Shown piece after piece: positions 22,583-35,055 of a stretch of DNA of 64,000 bases. Position 1 is the stretch's first letter. The number at the start of each line of letters is the position of its first letter. Origin of the DNA: Theobroma cacao (taxonomy: Eukaryota; Streptophyta; Magnoliopsida; Malvales; Malvaceae); NCBI RefSeq assembly GCF_000208745.1, contig NC_030857.1:12033986-12097985 (forward strand), in the 5' to 3' direction. Both the position numbers and the translations under genes were made by a program. The notes under the pieces were generated by a model that saw only the letters and a list, made by a program, of their open reading frames with translations, made no database searches and was not told the origin of the DNA.

Positions 22583-25500
22583 TGTCATAGCCCAATTTTC
22601 AGGCCATAACCGACGTAAGGACCTAATGGGCTCAGCCCACTAAGCCCAAGCAAGCCTACTAAATTGATCTTATACATTAATCCTTATTCATTTAGAATCC
22701 AAAATTTGAAATGTTCAAATACCGTTCCTTTGAAAACATTGCATAAAACACAATCATACTTTCATAATGGCATCATCCACCGATATATATTCATAAATAA
22801 ATTAACAAATAATTCTTAATATTACACACCAAGTATCCATATACACAAGATTAGACATTGACTGTCAGTGAAGTGACTTTGAGCATGATTGTTAACATTT
22901 AGTGTCACGAAAAACCTATCAAGAAATGGATAGGGAGGAACACCTCGTCCTAAGATCCAATCACCTTTGACTCAGAAAAACCTAAAACATGAATTTTAAA
23001 AACGTGAGTACAAACTCAGTGAGTGAACATATGAAGGGAACAAGCAACGTTAAGGAAGGTTTACAAATCATGATGCACATCTTTTAAAACAATGCAACTT
23101 AGTTCACGTTCTTATTAAAATCCCTCCATCAAACACCTAGTTATTAAATCATTTCATAATGAAGGAACCATATTTAGCATGAAATTGGAAAGAGAGAGAA
23201 TTTCCAGTCATCATCCAAGCAAGACAGTATAAACAAAATGTTTCTTGCTGCAATAAAATCAATTCACAAGTAAATGGGAAATTTTCAAGATTCATCATGC
23301 CATATAATCACATATTATAATCATAATCTTTAAATTGCATATACATATACTTAAGCATTTATCAATTAGCATACCACCACATCGGCCCCAGGTCATGTGC
23401 ATCCCCCCACATTGTGCACATAGCCGGACACCCCCTCTCACGTAGCTCATGTGCATCATTACCGGCATGTGCACTGCCCTCTACGTACATGCACAGTTGT
23501 AAATATCACGACAGCATCATTACCGGCATATGCACTGCCCTCTACGCACATGCACAGTTGTAAATATCACGACAGCATCGTTACCAGCATGTGTACTGCC
23601 CTCTCCGCACATGCACGATTGTAAATATCACGACAGCATCATTACCAGCATGTTCACTACCCTCTCCGCACATGCACGGTTGTATTAATTATACAAAATT
23701 ACTTAACAATATATATATATCATATACATATCAGCGTCATATAGAAGTACATAGATTCATCACAATCATGTTCCAGATCATAAAAACATTTCACTAAAGG
23801 CTTGTTCCTGTGCAAGTTTTTGAAGAAAAACCAATAAAACATTTTAAGGGATTCAATCAAACATAAAATGTGTATATCCCAAAACATTTTAATGCAAGTT
23901 CACTCACCTTACTATAGCGGGATATTACATCGCTATTTGATCGGAGGTGTCTCTAACTATTTTCACTGGCCGGTCTATCGTTATTTATTTCGGCACGCCA
24001 CCACAGTACTCTAACCTTATCTTTGCACTTCTTAACAATAATATGAACTCAATATATTTAATTATATACGTATACGGGTAGCACTTCAATCAATTAATCC
24101 TTGCTCAAATTTTTATTTTTCATCCTATCATGAAACCATCTTCAACTAACTCACATTCTAATACATTTTTATTAAACTTACTTATATCCATTGCTTACGT
24201 AATTCCTTAAATTATATCACCGGCAATTTAATTATGATGTCACGTGTCTACTTCAACCTTTCTAAATAATTTCCACCGAAATCCATCTTATATTTCCACA
24301 CAAAATCCACATAAATGGCAGCAACAATCATTCTCACTTTCACTCGATTATTTCCTAGTTTACATGCATCGTTATCTATCTAACTTTCAATACTTTGTTT
24401 CTCAATCCTCCATCCACAACAATCCTTTTTCATTTCTTTCAAACAACATGCCATACAATCTTTATAATTTTTAACTAGCTTAGGCAAATAGATCCTTTCA
24501 ACAACCGTAATTCCTCACAATATACAACTAACCGTAGGCTTTAAAACATAGTGTTAAGCTTACCGTTTTCCTTTTCCACTTTGAGTCCTTCATGTACCCA
24601 TGGGTTTATTGGCTTACATGTTATCAATTTTTCTCCAATCAAGCCAATCTTTGCTGCCACAAGACATTTCTCTAACTCACTAACTCATTTCAAAGACTAC
24701 TCAAGCCAAGAACAAGAATTCTTACCGTTCCTTGCTTGAATCACCAAAACCAAGCTTTTTTCTTCCTTTCTCTCTTTTTCTTTCTCCTCCTCCTAGGGTT
24801 TAGATGTGCTGGAAATTGGGGTTAAAGGCTGTAAATTTAGTGCTCAAGACGTTCGGAGAAGAAAGGAAAAGAAAACATGGAAAGGAAAATGAAGAAAACT
24901 TGGTTTCATGGTGGACAAAGAGAAAATGGCATGGAAGCTTCAAGAATGGTGTGAAGCATGGAGGAGAAGAGAAAAAATCTTGTTGGAGGAGATAAGAATG
25001 GTTTTGGGTTGAAAAAAAATCAGAGTCAAAGGTTTCTTTGGAAGCTTTGACAAAACTTCATGTAAAATTACCATTTTGCCCTTTTTATTTCTTTACATTT
25101 TAATTTAGTCCTCCCAACACTCATTTAACTCCAACTTCCTTCTATTATCTTCTTCTACACATGTACAAACTAAGTATGAAGTTTGTACTCCAACGCGGTG
25201 TCCTTGTAATATTTAAAATATTTATTTACTCGAGCTATCTTTACTTAATAAAGACACGTAGCCCCATTAACGTCATTTTTTCTCTAAAATTTTCTCATTC
25301 TTCTTCTCCCCTACATAGATTGACCATATACTCATTCTTTAGGGAAAATTTTGACACTGAATAAAATATTAATATTTTAATATTATTTTCTTAATAAAAT
25401 ATTATTTTATTCTAAAAATTTTCTCCTGTCTCCTCTTGTCTCCTTGGTACCCAAAATACCTTCTTATGTCTTAATTGACTTCTGAATCACTTTTTATCTC

Positions 25501-25672
25501 GCAAATTCTTCTTCGATAAAAATATTATTATTTTATTATTATTTCCTCGCGTGCGGAATATTTTATCCCAAACTATTCCTTTCATCTTTCATTACTTTTA
25601 AACATTATAATTAACCTCAATTGGAATCTGGTAAGCTTTATTAGTCATCACATTTAAGTACGGGATATTACA
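22583..25672 (-). mobile_element. Solo LTR-B (1), inserted in the LTR of its own family
   Basis: The plus strand reads TGTCATAGCCC at 22583 and GGGATATTACA at 25672. It is flanked by AGGTA and AGGTG, a duplication with one G-to-A change; the intact 3' LTR-B reads AGGTGG at this site. No internal region is left, so it is the product of LTR-LTR recombination. It holds a 61-base tandem repeat (23454-23690) and the intron pairing segments at 23019-23028 and 23898-23907 (GTGAGTGAAC and GTTCACTCAC). A 61-codon frame at 24804 is a chance frame in its transcribed leader. Confidence 0.9.
23454..23695 (-). repeat. 61-base tandem repeat, about four copies
   Basis: The unit runs from CATCATTACCGGCATGTGCA through CCCTCTACGCACATGCACAG to TGTAAATATCACGACAG. 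Copies begin near 23454, 23515, 23576 and 23637 and differ by a few substitutions. It occupies the position that holds GTGCGAGTAGGGAGTGCACA arrays in sister LTRs. Confidence 0.85.
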
Positions 25673-27042
25673 AGGTGGTCTATTCATTTTAGTGCGACTT
25701 GAATGGTGAAAATAGATAGCCACTTCATGGTCGTTGGAAGCTAGCTAGGAATAACTAGTAGAGCATGATTTAAGAGATAGCTTTTAGAAATATGGTTATG
25801 TGAATTGAACTGATTTGTGATGCTATTGTGTGTGATAGGTCCCAACGAGACCCCACATCTCCAATCGGACCATTAGTGGGAGTTGGAGTCGATTTAAAAA
25901 TCAACAAAGACGTTGTGAGTGAACTTGCACTGAAAATATTTTGGGAAATGTATTGGTGTTTGGACAAAGCGTGTGAATGATTTTTATTTTATTGTTCCTT
26001 AAAGATTATGCATGGGAACAAGCTTGTATTAAAATGTTTTACATTGTCAGTGTGCAATATGATGAATCCTTGTGCCTTATATGATGTTGATATAATTATA
26101 TATGTTGCATATTGATAGTTAATATTGTGTAACAAATATAACCGTGCGTGTGCGCAATGTGGAGATGCACATACCGGTGATGACGAGGTACGAAAGTGTG
26201 GATAGTGATGTTAATGTGTGCGAGTAGGGAGTGCACACGATGATATTGCCTTGTGCATGTAGGGAGTGCACATTGGCTAAGTGAGTTTGTGGCATATGTG
26301 AAATCTTGCATGTTGAACCTTGAAATCTTGCTAATTGTCTTCAAATTGAATTGTATCGCAATGAGAAACCTTCTGTCATGTTGACTACCTTGCTTGGTTT
26401 TTGCCATATTTTCTACTTCTTTAACCTCACGGTTGATCATGGATTTTCAACATCAAGGATTAGTTAATCAAGTTTGAAATGAGAGGTTTTAATAAGAATT
26501 AAACTAAATTGCATTGTTTTTAAATCTAAGTGCATCATGATTTTCAAACTTTTCCCTATCGTCGCTTGTTCCCTTCCTATGTTCACTCACTAGGTTTATA
26601 CTCACATTTTTAAACTTTATGTTTTAGGTTTCTGATTAAAAGGTGACTGGATCCTAGGATGAGGTGATCCTTCTTATCCATTGTTTGGTAGGTTTGCCAT
26701 GATACTAAGTGTTACCACCCATGCCCAGAGTCACTCCGCTAACGTTCAGAGTCCTTGAATGTGTACATGTAAACTAGATGTGATTTGCTAAGAATCGTTT
26801 GGCAAACTTTTTATATATATATAAAATTGATGAATACCATTATGAGTATATACTTGGATTTTATGAATCAATTTCAATGAAGTTATTATTTGAACATTAT
26901 GATTTATGAAACTTAAAAGGGAATATGGATGATAAAGGGGCTGATGTACAAGTTCATACGAGAAGACTTGCTTGGGCTTAGTGGGCTATGCCCATTGGGC
27001 CCATGCACGAGTCATGGCTCAAAAATTAGGTTGTGACAATGT

Positions 27043-27054
27043 TGGTATCAAAGC
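27043..27054 (+). promoter_or_regulatory. Primer-binding site of element B (tRNA-Met type, one change)
   Basis: TGGTATCAAAGC, differing from the A site by one G-to-A change, four bases after the 5' LTR end. Confidence 0.82.
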
Positions 27055-27808
27055 TCTAGGTTTAGTCGAGTCTTAAAGATTCTCGTGTCAGTCAGCGAAG
27101 TTGTCGGAGTTAATGTAGAGTCTTGTTTAAGCTTTGTGATTGTAGTGCAAGTCATAGACAGGAGGCTACATAAACTCCTATTCTTGGTGATCTACCCTTT
27201 TTCTAACCTCATATAAAGTTCATAAGTGGTGCCATCGTCTGGGTTTGAGATGTCACCCGAGACACGAGCTGTTGTTGGAAGATTTTAAGTAAACGTTCCT
27301 AATAAAAGTTTAGTGTGATGGTATATCCCTCTGATTAAGGATAGAGGACAGTGGAGTTGGATTAATTGATCCGTGATAACTTGTTCATTTGGTGGAGTTA
27401 AAAAATTTGAGCCCAAGATTGTCAATGAGAAGATAAGGGGCGTACTTTGACTGGAATGACTAATGGTTGTTGTAAATGAGGTGTGGTCATCAAGAAAAAG
27501 GCTAGTAAACCAAACTGCTTTAAAGATAAGCTTGAATTTTGCTATGTTTAGCGTGAAGCCAAAGGATTAAAGGATTAGTTGTGGATTTGGTAGCTTGAAG
27601 TTAAATGATTTAGAAGCATTGATTTTAGTCTAACTGTCATATGAATTTCTATGTTTGAGCCTAGTATACAAGTTGCTTTAAAGATCAATTTAAAACTTTA
27701 TATGATTCAGTATACAACCTATGATGTAAATGATTAGTCTTGAATTTGAGTTCTCCAAAGGTAGGAGATTTAGAAAATGTTGACTATTGGATAAGCTCGA
27801 AGGGGAAG

Positions 27809-30800
27809 TGTCACAGTCCAATTTTTGGGCCATGACAGGTGCAAGGGCCCAATGGACTCGGCCCATTAAGCCTAAGTAAGAATACTTACATGATCTTATA
27901 CATTAATCCATATTCTTTTAGAATTTGAAATTCGTAATGCTCAATTATAGTTCCTTTGACAACAGTTCATAAAACCCGGGCATGCATTCATCATGGCATC
28001 ATCAACCATTCTATACATATATAGATTAACAAATGAATCTTAATGTTTCACATCAAATATTCATATACACATAATTAGACCTTGACCGTCAGCGAAGTGA
28101 CTCTGGGCACGATTGATAACACTTAGTGTTACGTTAAACCTAACGAGCAATGTATAGGGAGAAGCACCTCGTCCTAGGATCCAATCACCTTTAACTCAGG
28201 AAACCTAAAACATGAATTTTAAAAACATGAGTACAAACTCAATGACTGAACATAGGAAGGGAACAAGCAACGTTAAGGAAGTTTAGAAATCATGATGCAC
28301 TTAAGTTCGAAAACAATACAACTTAGTTCAAGTTCTTATTAAAATCCCTCCATTTAACCCCCGGTTATTAAATCATTTAATGATGAAGGAACCATATTCA
28401 GCATAAAATTGGAAAGAGAGGAAATTTTCAGCAATCATCCAAGCAAGGCAGTATAAACAAAATGTTTCTTGCTGCAATAAAATCAATTCACAAGTAAATG
28501 GGAAATTTTCAAGATTCATCATGCCATATAATCACATATTATAATCATTATCTTTCTATTGCATATACATATACTTAAGCATATATCAACTAGTATATCA
28601 CCACATCTCATCCAACTCTTGTGCATCCCCCCACATAGTGCACATAGCCGGACATCTCATCTCACCCAGCTCATGTGCATCCCCCCACATCATGCACATA
28701 ACCGAAGTCATCGTGTAAATTCACCCACATCGTGCACAAAATAATGCCATCGTGTACATCCCCCCACATCGTGCACACGAGCAGTGTCACCATCCATCTC
28801 CCTCACCACTGTCATCACCGGCAAGTGCACCTCACCCCGCACATGCACGGTTGCATTTGTCACACAATGGTACCATTTATGACATAGTATATATATATCC
28901 ACATTATACCGAATCATATGAATTCATCACACTATCCATTTCATAACATAAAAACATTTCGTAAAGACTTGTTCCCGTGCAAGTTGTTGAAGAAAAACCA
29001 ATAAAATGTTTTAGAGAATTCAATCAAACATAACGTGTTTATCCCAAAACATTTTAATGCAAGTTCACTCACCTAGCAACAACGAGATATTAAGTCGCTA
29101 TTTGTTCGGAGGTGTCTCTAACTATTTTCACTGGCCGATCAATCGTTATTTACTTTGGCACACCACCACAGTACTCTAACCTTATCTTTGCACTTCCTAG
29201 CAATAATACGAACTCAATATATTTAATTACATATGAATACGGGTAGCACTTCAATCAATTAATCCTTACTCAAATTTATATTTTTCATCCTACCATGAAA
29301 CCATCTTCAATTAACTCACATCTTAATACATTTTTACTGAAATTACTTATATCAGTTGCTTATGTAATTCCTTATTTTATATCTCCGACAACTTATTTAT
29401 GATGTCACGTGCCTACTTCAACCTTTCTAAATAATTTTCGCCCAAATCCATCTTATATCCACAGTATTAACTATATTTACGGCAACCACAGTCATTTCAA
29501 ATCTATCTAATTATTTTTCAATTTCAATCCACATTATTTCTCCTTATTTCTTCCAAATATTATACCACTCAACTTAACACTTTCAACTAAATTATGCCAA
29601 TAAATTCCTCCGACAACAATAATTCTTCACAACGAATCATTTAAATTTCTTAACTTCACTTGAGCATTATTCATCAATTTCATATTTTCTTCTTTACTTT
29701 AGTCCTACGACACATCCTAATACAATTTTTAAATATTGTATTAAAGTAGTTTAAATTTAATTCATAACACTAATAACCAAAATTTAACTCAACAAGTGGG
29801 CTAGCCCCAAATAATCCAACTTCATAACAAGCTCAATAAAAGCAAGGAAGTTTTTAACCTATTTGGGCTAGGTTAGCCCAAGCCCAAGTCTCCACCTTTA
29901 TTATCTTTTGGACTTTTCTTTCTTTGTTACTATTGGGCCCTTTCCATGGGCTCTTCCTATTTCTTCCTATTGGGCCATGCCCATTCTTTTCTTATTGAGC
30001 TATGCCCACTATTTCTTTTTTTTTCTTCCTTTCTCATTTCTTTCTCTCTTTCTTTTTCTCCTCTCTCTCACCAGTCGGCAACACCTTTTTTCTCTTTCTT
30101 TTTCCTTTCTTACACTCACAAGCCGGTAGCTCAAGCTTTTGTTTACTCCCTCACAAACCCAACAACACCAGCTCTTGTTTTCTCTCTCAAATTTGCAGCA
30201 AAACTCTTTCTACTTCTTCTCAAAATTTGCAGCAAAACTCTCTCTTTTTCCCTCTCAAAATTTATAGCAAAACTCTTTCTATTTCGTTCTAAAAATTTGC
30301 AACAAAACTCTTATTATTTCCCTCTCAATATTTACAACAAAACTCAGCCTTTTTCCTTTCAAAATTTTGTAGCACAAAGCCTCTTTCTTCTCTCCCCTAA
30401 GCGGCAACTTTCCCCTTTGCTCTCTCACACTGACTTCTCTCTTTCGCTTCAGTTTTCTCTTTGCTCTCTCACACTGACTTCTCTTTTTCTTCTTCATCTC
30501 ATCTTGCTTACCAACTTGGCCGGCCTTTACCACCAAAAAAAAAAATGTATTGAATCTTTAATTGACCACATGGGCGGCTGCCCATGTTGGTCTTTCACTT
30601 TCTTTTCGACCCATTCAAATCATATGTATAATTCACATTTTCACATAATCTAATCTTCTTTGACAAATAAATTCCTATTTAATGCCAAATATTAAGATTT
30701 ACACATAAATCCTCAAACTTTTCTTTATTTGTCGTGTAACCCTCTAACTTTCATCTTTTACGATTTGATCCTTCCGATACATTTAAAAATTCTAATTTCC

Positions 30801-31048
30801 ATCATCTTTCTTCCTCTGCACGTGTACCACCAAAATATCAAAATTGCACTTCAACGTGATATCACCATAATATTTAAATATTTACTTATCCGCGCTGGCT
30901 CGACTTAACAAAAACACGCGTTTTTCACTTTTGTCATTTATCTTCAAAAATTTTCTCTTGTCTCCTTGGTACCCAAAATACCTTATTATGCCTTAATTGG
31001 CATCCAATAAGCTTTATTAATCACCATATCAAAGTACGGGGTATTATA
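27809..31048 (-). mobile_element. Solo LTR-B (2)
   Basis: A 3240-base LTR in reverse orientation within the interior of element B. The plus strand reads TGTCACAGTCC at 27809 and GTACGGGGTATTATA at 31048 (the expected terminal ACA has become ATA). Flanks are GGAAG and GGGAG, a duplication with one change. It contains CCCCCCACATNGTGCACA repeats at 28620-28790, the donor partner GTTCACTCAC at 29063-29072, and a pyrimidine-rich tract at 29900-30540. Confidence 0.85.
29900..30540. repeat. Pyrimidine-rich tract in solo LTR-B (2)
   Basis: About 640 bases of C/T-rich sequence on the plus strand, including five imperfect copies of CAAAATTTGCAGCAAAACTCT-like units (about 33 bases) at 30185-30380. The reading frames in it are composition artefacts. 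On the minus strand it is purine-rich and lies in the LTR's leader region, comparable to the purine tract of LTR-E. Confidence 0.7.
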
Positions 31049-34000
31049 GGGAGCCTTTGCATCCTAAGTTTACGAATTTGGAATCTTATGGCTGCTAAGG
31101 TGAGACGTAAAAATTATATTAATTGCCTACCCTATAGGTGTAATTGGTTAAGGATTGAAGAGTAGAGTCAAGATCTCAACACTAAGTGGTGTACAATTTG
31201 ATATATGTGTATCTAAGAGAAAATTTGGAGATCATTGTTTAATCAAATTTGTGCAAAATGTTGTGGTAAAGGTATATGAATGCTAGTAGTGAACTATGCC
31301 CAAAGGATACCACAAAGGGTGAAATAGGGAATAGATATGTCGAAATTGAGGAAAGTAAGAAGGGGTTCTTACACGTGGTAAGGGATGTTGACATTTAAAT
31401 GGATGTATATATGTATATGTGGAGTTACTCATGTCATCAGTGGGAATAAAGAATTATTCTTAGTGGTTTGAGATTTGAACACAATGTGCTTGATGGGTTG
31501 CATAGATGGTACTATAAGATACTAATTGACATAATATACATTATTAGAAATAATTATGAAAATGGGGAAAGAATAAATTCTAGAATGTTGAAGTAATAAT
31601 GTGAACATAAGTAGAATGATCAAGATAGACAAAATTCATGATGATATTAAGTTGAAGTGGTTAAACTATTTGAGTTATAAGATATGAAAGACAATTAGTT
31701 GTGAATACTAAGGAATTATGGAACACTAGAAATAGTGAATAGTGATGTGTGTCGTGTTATACGTGTATGGTGAAGTCATTATACAATATGAAAACAATGT
31801 TCTAAGGTGTGATTTATTAATGGTTGACAAGTGTTAAAGAATGAGATGAATTTGAAAATATTGGCTTGGTCTATTATATGTGATAAGCACAAGAGAATAT
31901 AAATGGTTATGGAAATTATGACGTAAGCTTGGAGGAACACCAAACAATTGAGGATGATTAATGTAGTAACCTTAAATGTAGATGAATAGCATTGATTAAG
32001 TAAACTTCAAAAGTCACCGTGCCGTAGCGCTAGGAACACTTCATGTTTAGGACGCATGAATAAGATGTGAAAGGCATGAAGTTGAACTTACGAATTGAAT
32101 TAAGGTCATTGCACTTGATGATAAGCTTGGTTAATCGAAGTTTTAAGATTTTGGAAGGTATTTATATGAATGAATTGGGAAGTTTCTTTATGGCCTTATA
32201 TATTGGCATGTAGGTAAATGAGAAGTTGGAGAGTTTTTTATATAAATTACCATGTGAAATATTAAGATAAACATTATGCTGACTAAAGTCAAACCCTAAG
32301 AAATAAGGGAGACAAGATATTAAGCCTTGTTAAAGACTAAGGAAAGAGTGAACGAAAAGCAAGATAAATGATGGGAGAAATGTGGATGTTGTTATAACGA
32401 ACATAATAAGCTTAAGGATAATCAATGCAAGTATACTAAGTTAGATAGTATGGTCAGGATTAAGAACATGGACACTTTGGAAGATCTTTAAATAATGTCT
32501 ATTGAGGTCAATGAGCAAAAAGTAAGCATACATTAAATTGTTAAAGTTATGAGTGGATTTGAAGATAAGCCTTTGATTGTTTAAGTTCTCAATAGAACCC
32601 TATTAAAGGAAGTGTTTAAGCATTTTGGAAGTGTATCGAAAAGCATAAGGGAATATACTAGCTTAACTTACTATAAGAGGTTGAATTTGGATGGCCTTGA
32701 GTGGCTTGTGAGTAACTTAGCAATATATAGGTAAATGTGTAGCAGAGCTATGACTTATAGATAAGAATAGAACTTTAACGATAAGATGGTGTTCACTGCT
32801 TTAGGCATTGAACTATAAGTGATGGACTTGTAACCACTCTGTGAACATTCTGGTGAGATAAATTAGAGAGATTTCTCACAATGAGAAAAACACTAAAGCT
32901 CGAAGAGTGAATGGCTATATAGTTAAGTTGGGGCTCATGACTGACATGTCACATAAGTATAAAAATATATTGCAAATATAAGGATGCCTAGAAATGTTGG
33001 TTTAAGGCAATGATTATCTTGCCATTAGGTAGACCTGATGACGTTATGGTCTTGATATACTTATGGATGCAAGGCATAAATTGTGAAATGTGCTTCCCTT
33101 ACAAGTTCCAATTTATTTTGAGTAATTATCAAGGGAAAGTGCCTGATAAAGGTAGGCAAAGGTTGAATTGTGTTTCAAATGTTTAGAGAATGAAGGTGAT
33201 ACGATTTGATTAAATGATACTACTACTGGTGAGGGAATAGAAATATGCTACGGGAATTGTAGAGATCTACTTAGAAAATAAATGATGATTTGAGAATTCA
33301 AGTACTCATATATGAGTAAAGATTTGGTAACGAGACATGACTTAGAATTGGAATACTACAATATGAATTTTGGCTAAGAAAATCAACTATGAAACACGTG
33401 GTGTTTGGGGATGGTGCCAAATAGTGGTTAACTCTCGTATGAGAATGGAATATTGAAATCAACTTTGTGTATTCACCATAAATGATGAGCATGATCTAAC
33501 CAACAGTAAGAAGAAATGATTCTAAACTTGATTGTCTGTTATTTTAGTTTTACAGATGGCTTATTGAGCTTGATATGCCTAAGGCTACTCGAAGTTAAAA
33601 TTTTTTGAAATATATATGTATGGATATATATGTTGCATATTGGTACAAAAGCTCACATGGGTTGCTTATAATTTGATTCGATGATGACATTCTATTAATG
33701 GTTATAGTGCTAGACAATGATTAAGATAATTTATCGCTAATTTTGGCAGTGAACAAGTTGATTATGATGCTATTAACTTAAAAGTAAGTGTTTATACTTT
33801 TGGTATAAGTTCATCAAATTCTATTATGTCGTGATCAAACTTGGTGTTTTGATATAGCTTGAGAGGCTTGGCATATGAACTAGCTTAACTGTGAGCTAGA
33901 AATGGTTAGGCTATTATGAAGTACACAAATAGAGAAGTATGACATGAATTTAACATCTTAAGGAGCAATGGAAAATGATGTATCAATTTTGGTATAGCTC

Positions 34001-35043
34001 CAATATATAGTTTTGATATATAAAGATTTGGGAAAAAGTTTATAGCTTCTGCATGAAGGTGTGCATTTGAATTCGTGTAAGTAAAAGTGTAAAATTTGCC
34101 TTGATTGGCATAAAGCCCATGATTCAGAGTGAATGATTATGGATTTAATTTTCTAAGGTAAAATGGTCTTAAAGAAGTTAACTTCGGAAAGGTCTTAGTA
34201 AATGATTCCTTGATTTAAAACTGCACTTAAGGAAAGATCAATGTCTAATTTCATCCTCAGATTGATAAACTAATGAGGCCATGAGATTAACATTTGGAGT
34301 AAATTTGAGGAATTTCAAGTTAGATATGTTGTATGTGGTTGATGATGAACAAATTAGCTATGATATTGGAAATATAGAGATGATTAGTAATCAAGACAAG
34401 ACTAGGAAAGGAACTTTAAAGGAAATATTTTGAGCAACTTTAACCTTAAGAGGTTGAGTTATTGATTAAAGAGATTGGTTAAGATCATAATGAGGTATGT
34501 GGGATGTCATGGTTTATTGAAATGCTTGGTGGTATAAGTTGAGATTTATCTAGTGAGCACTCGATCATGAAAGTATTGGAGTTTGTTTTTGGGAATATGG
34601 TTACTAATGGTTATTAGATTTGAATCATCCATGATGTTAAATATATTTGAAATAAATAAAGCATGTTTTGACCCTTACGTATTATGAAATGCTTGAATGT
34701 GGGAAAGTTTGATAAAAGATCAAGGTAAAGGAGTTGTGGATGGTTAAGTAAACATGCATAATTGATGATTTAAGGATGATTTGATTGAGGTGTGACTAGA
34801 ATTAATAGCATATTTGAATTCTTTTCATAAGATGAAGAATGATATTATTTTGATCCAACAAGAGTAGTACCCATGATTAAATGTATTGTGACATTGTCGA
34901 GTTTTCTATAAAGATTGGAAGTCGATATAATGCATAAACCAATATCTTATGTTAAGAATGCTCGACAAAAGTGATGTGGTAGGATTTTAGAGCTTTGACT
35001 ATTCACCCTACACTAATTTGAATTCGAGGACAAATTCATTTTA

Positions 35044-35055
35044 AGTGGGGGAGAC
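35044..35055 (+). promoter_or_regulatory. Polypurine tract of element B
   Basis: AGTGGGGGAGAC directly before the 3' LTR-B, nearly identical to the tract of chromovirus A. Confidence 0.85.

Larger units (their letters stand above)
21758..27038 (+). repeat. 5' LTR-B (interrupted by a solo LTR)
   Basis: Starts TGTAGTACCCCGTAC and ends TTGTGACA. Net length is about 2186 bases without the solo LTR at 22583-25672. The hairpin lies at 22415-22450, donor 1 GTGAGT near 22511, exon 2 near 25850-25914, donor 2 GTGAGTGAAC at 25915-25924, its partner GTTCACTCAC at 26581-26590 and the acceptor AG at 26626-26627. Confidence 0.9.
27055..35055 (+). other. Non-coding interior of element B
   Basis: The stretch starts with a gag-start-like MSPETRAV segment at 27250 and then loses all similarity to gag-pol. 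From 31049 to 35040 the sequence is AT-rich, with stops in all frames and no zinc knuckle, protease, RT or integrase motif visible. It ends with AATTCGAGGACAAATTC and the tract AGTGGGGGAGACTA before the 3' LTR. A solo LTR lies at 27809-31048. Confidence 0.75.

Noticed and set aside
23454..23695. CRISPR-like repeat array
   Set aside because: The whole 61-base unit is repeated, with no unique spacers, in a plant LTR.
24804..24995. 63-codon frame with Lys and Trp-rich sequence
   Set aside because: Lies antisense to the transcribed leader of solo LTR-B (1), with no similarity or conservation in other copies.
29908..30653. 235-codon Ser/Phe/Leu-rich frame
   Set aside because: Composition effect of a pyrimidine-rich tract inside a solo LTR, with internal repeats and no domain.
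31049..35040. A host gene in the long interval inside element B
   Set aside because: No open frame above chance, no splice-site-bounded coding segments and no recognisable motif on either strand.
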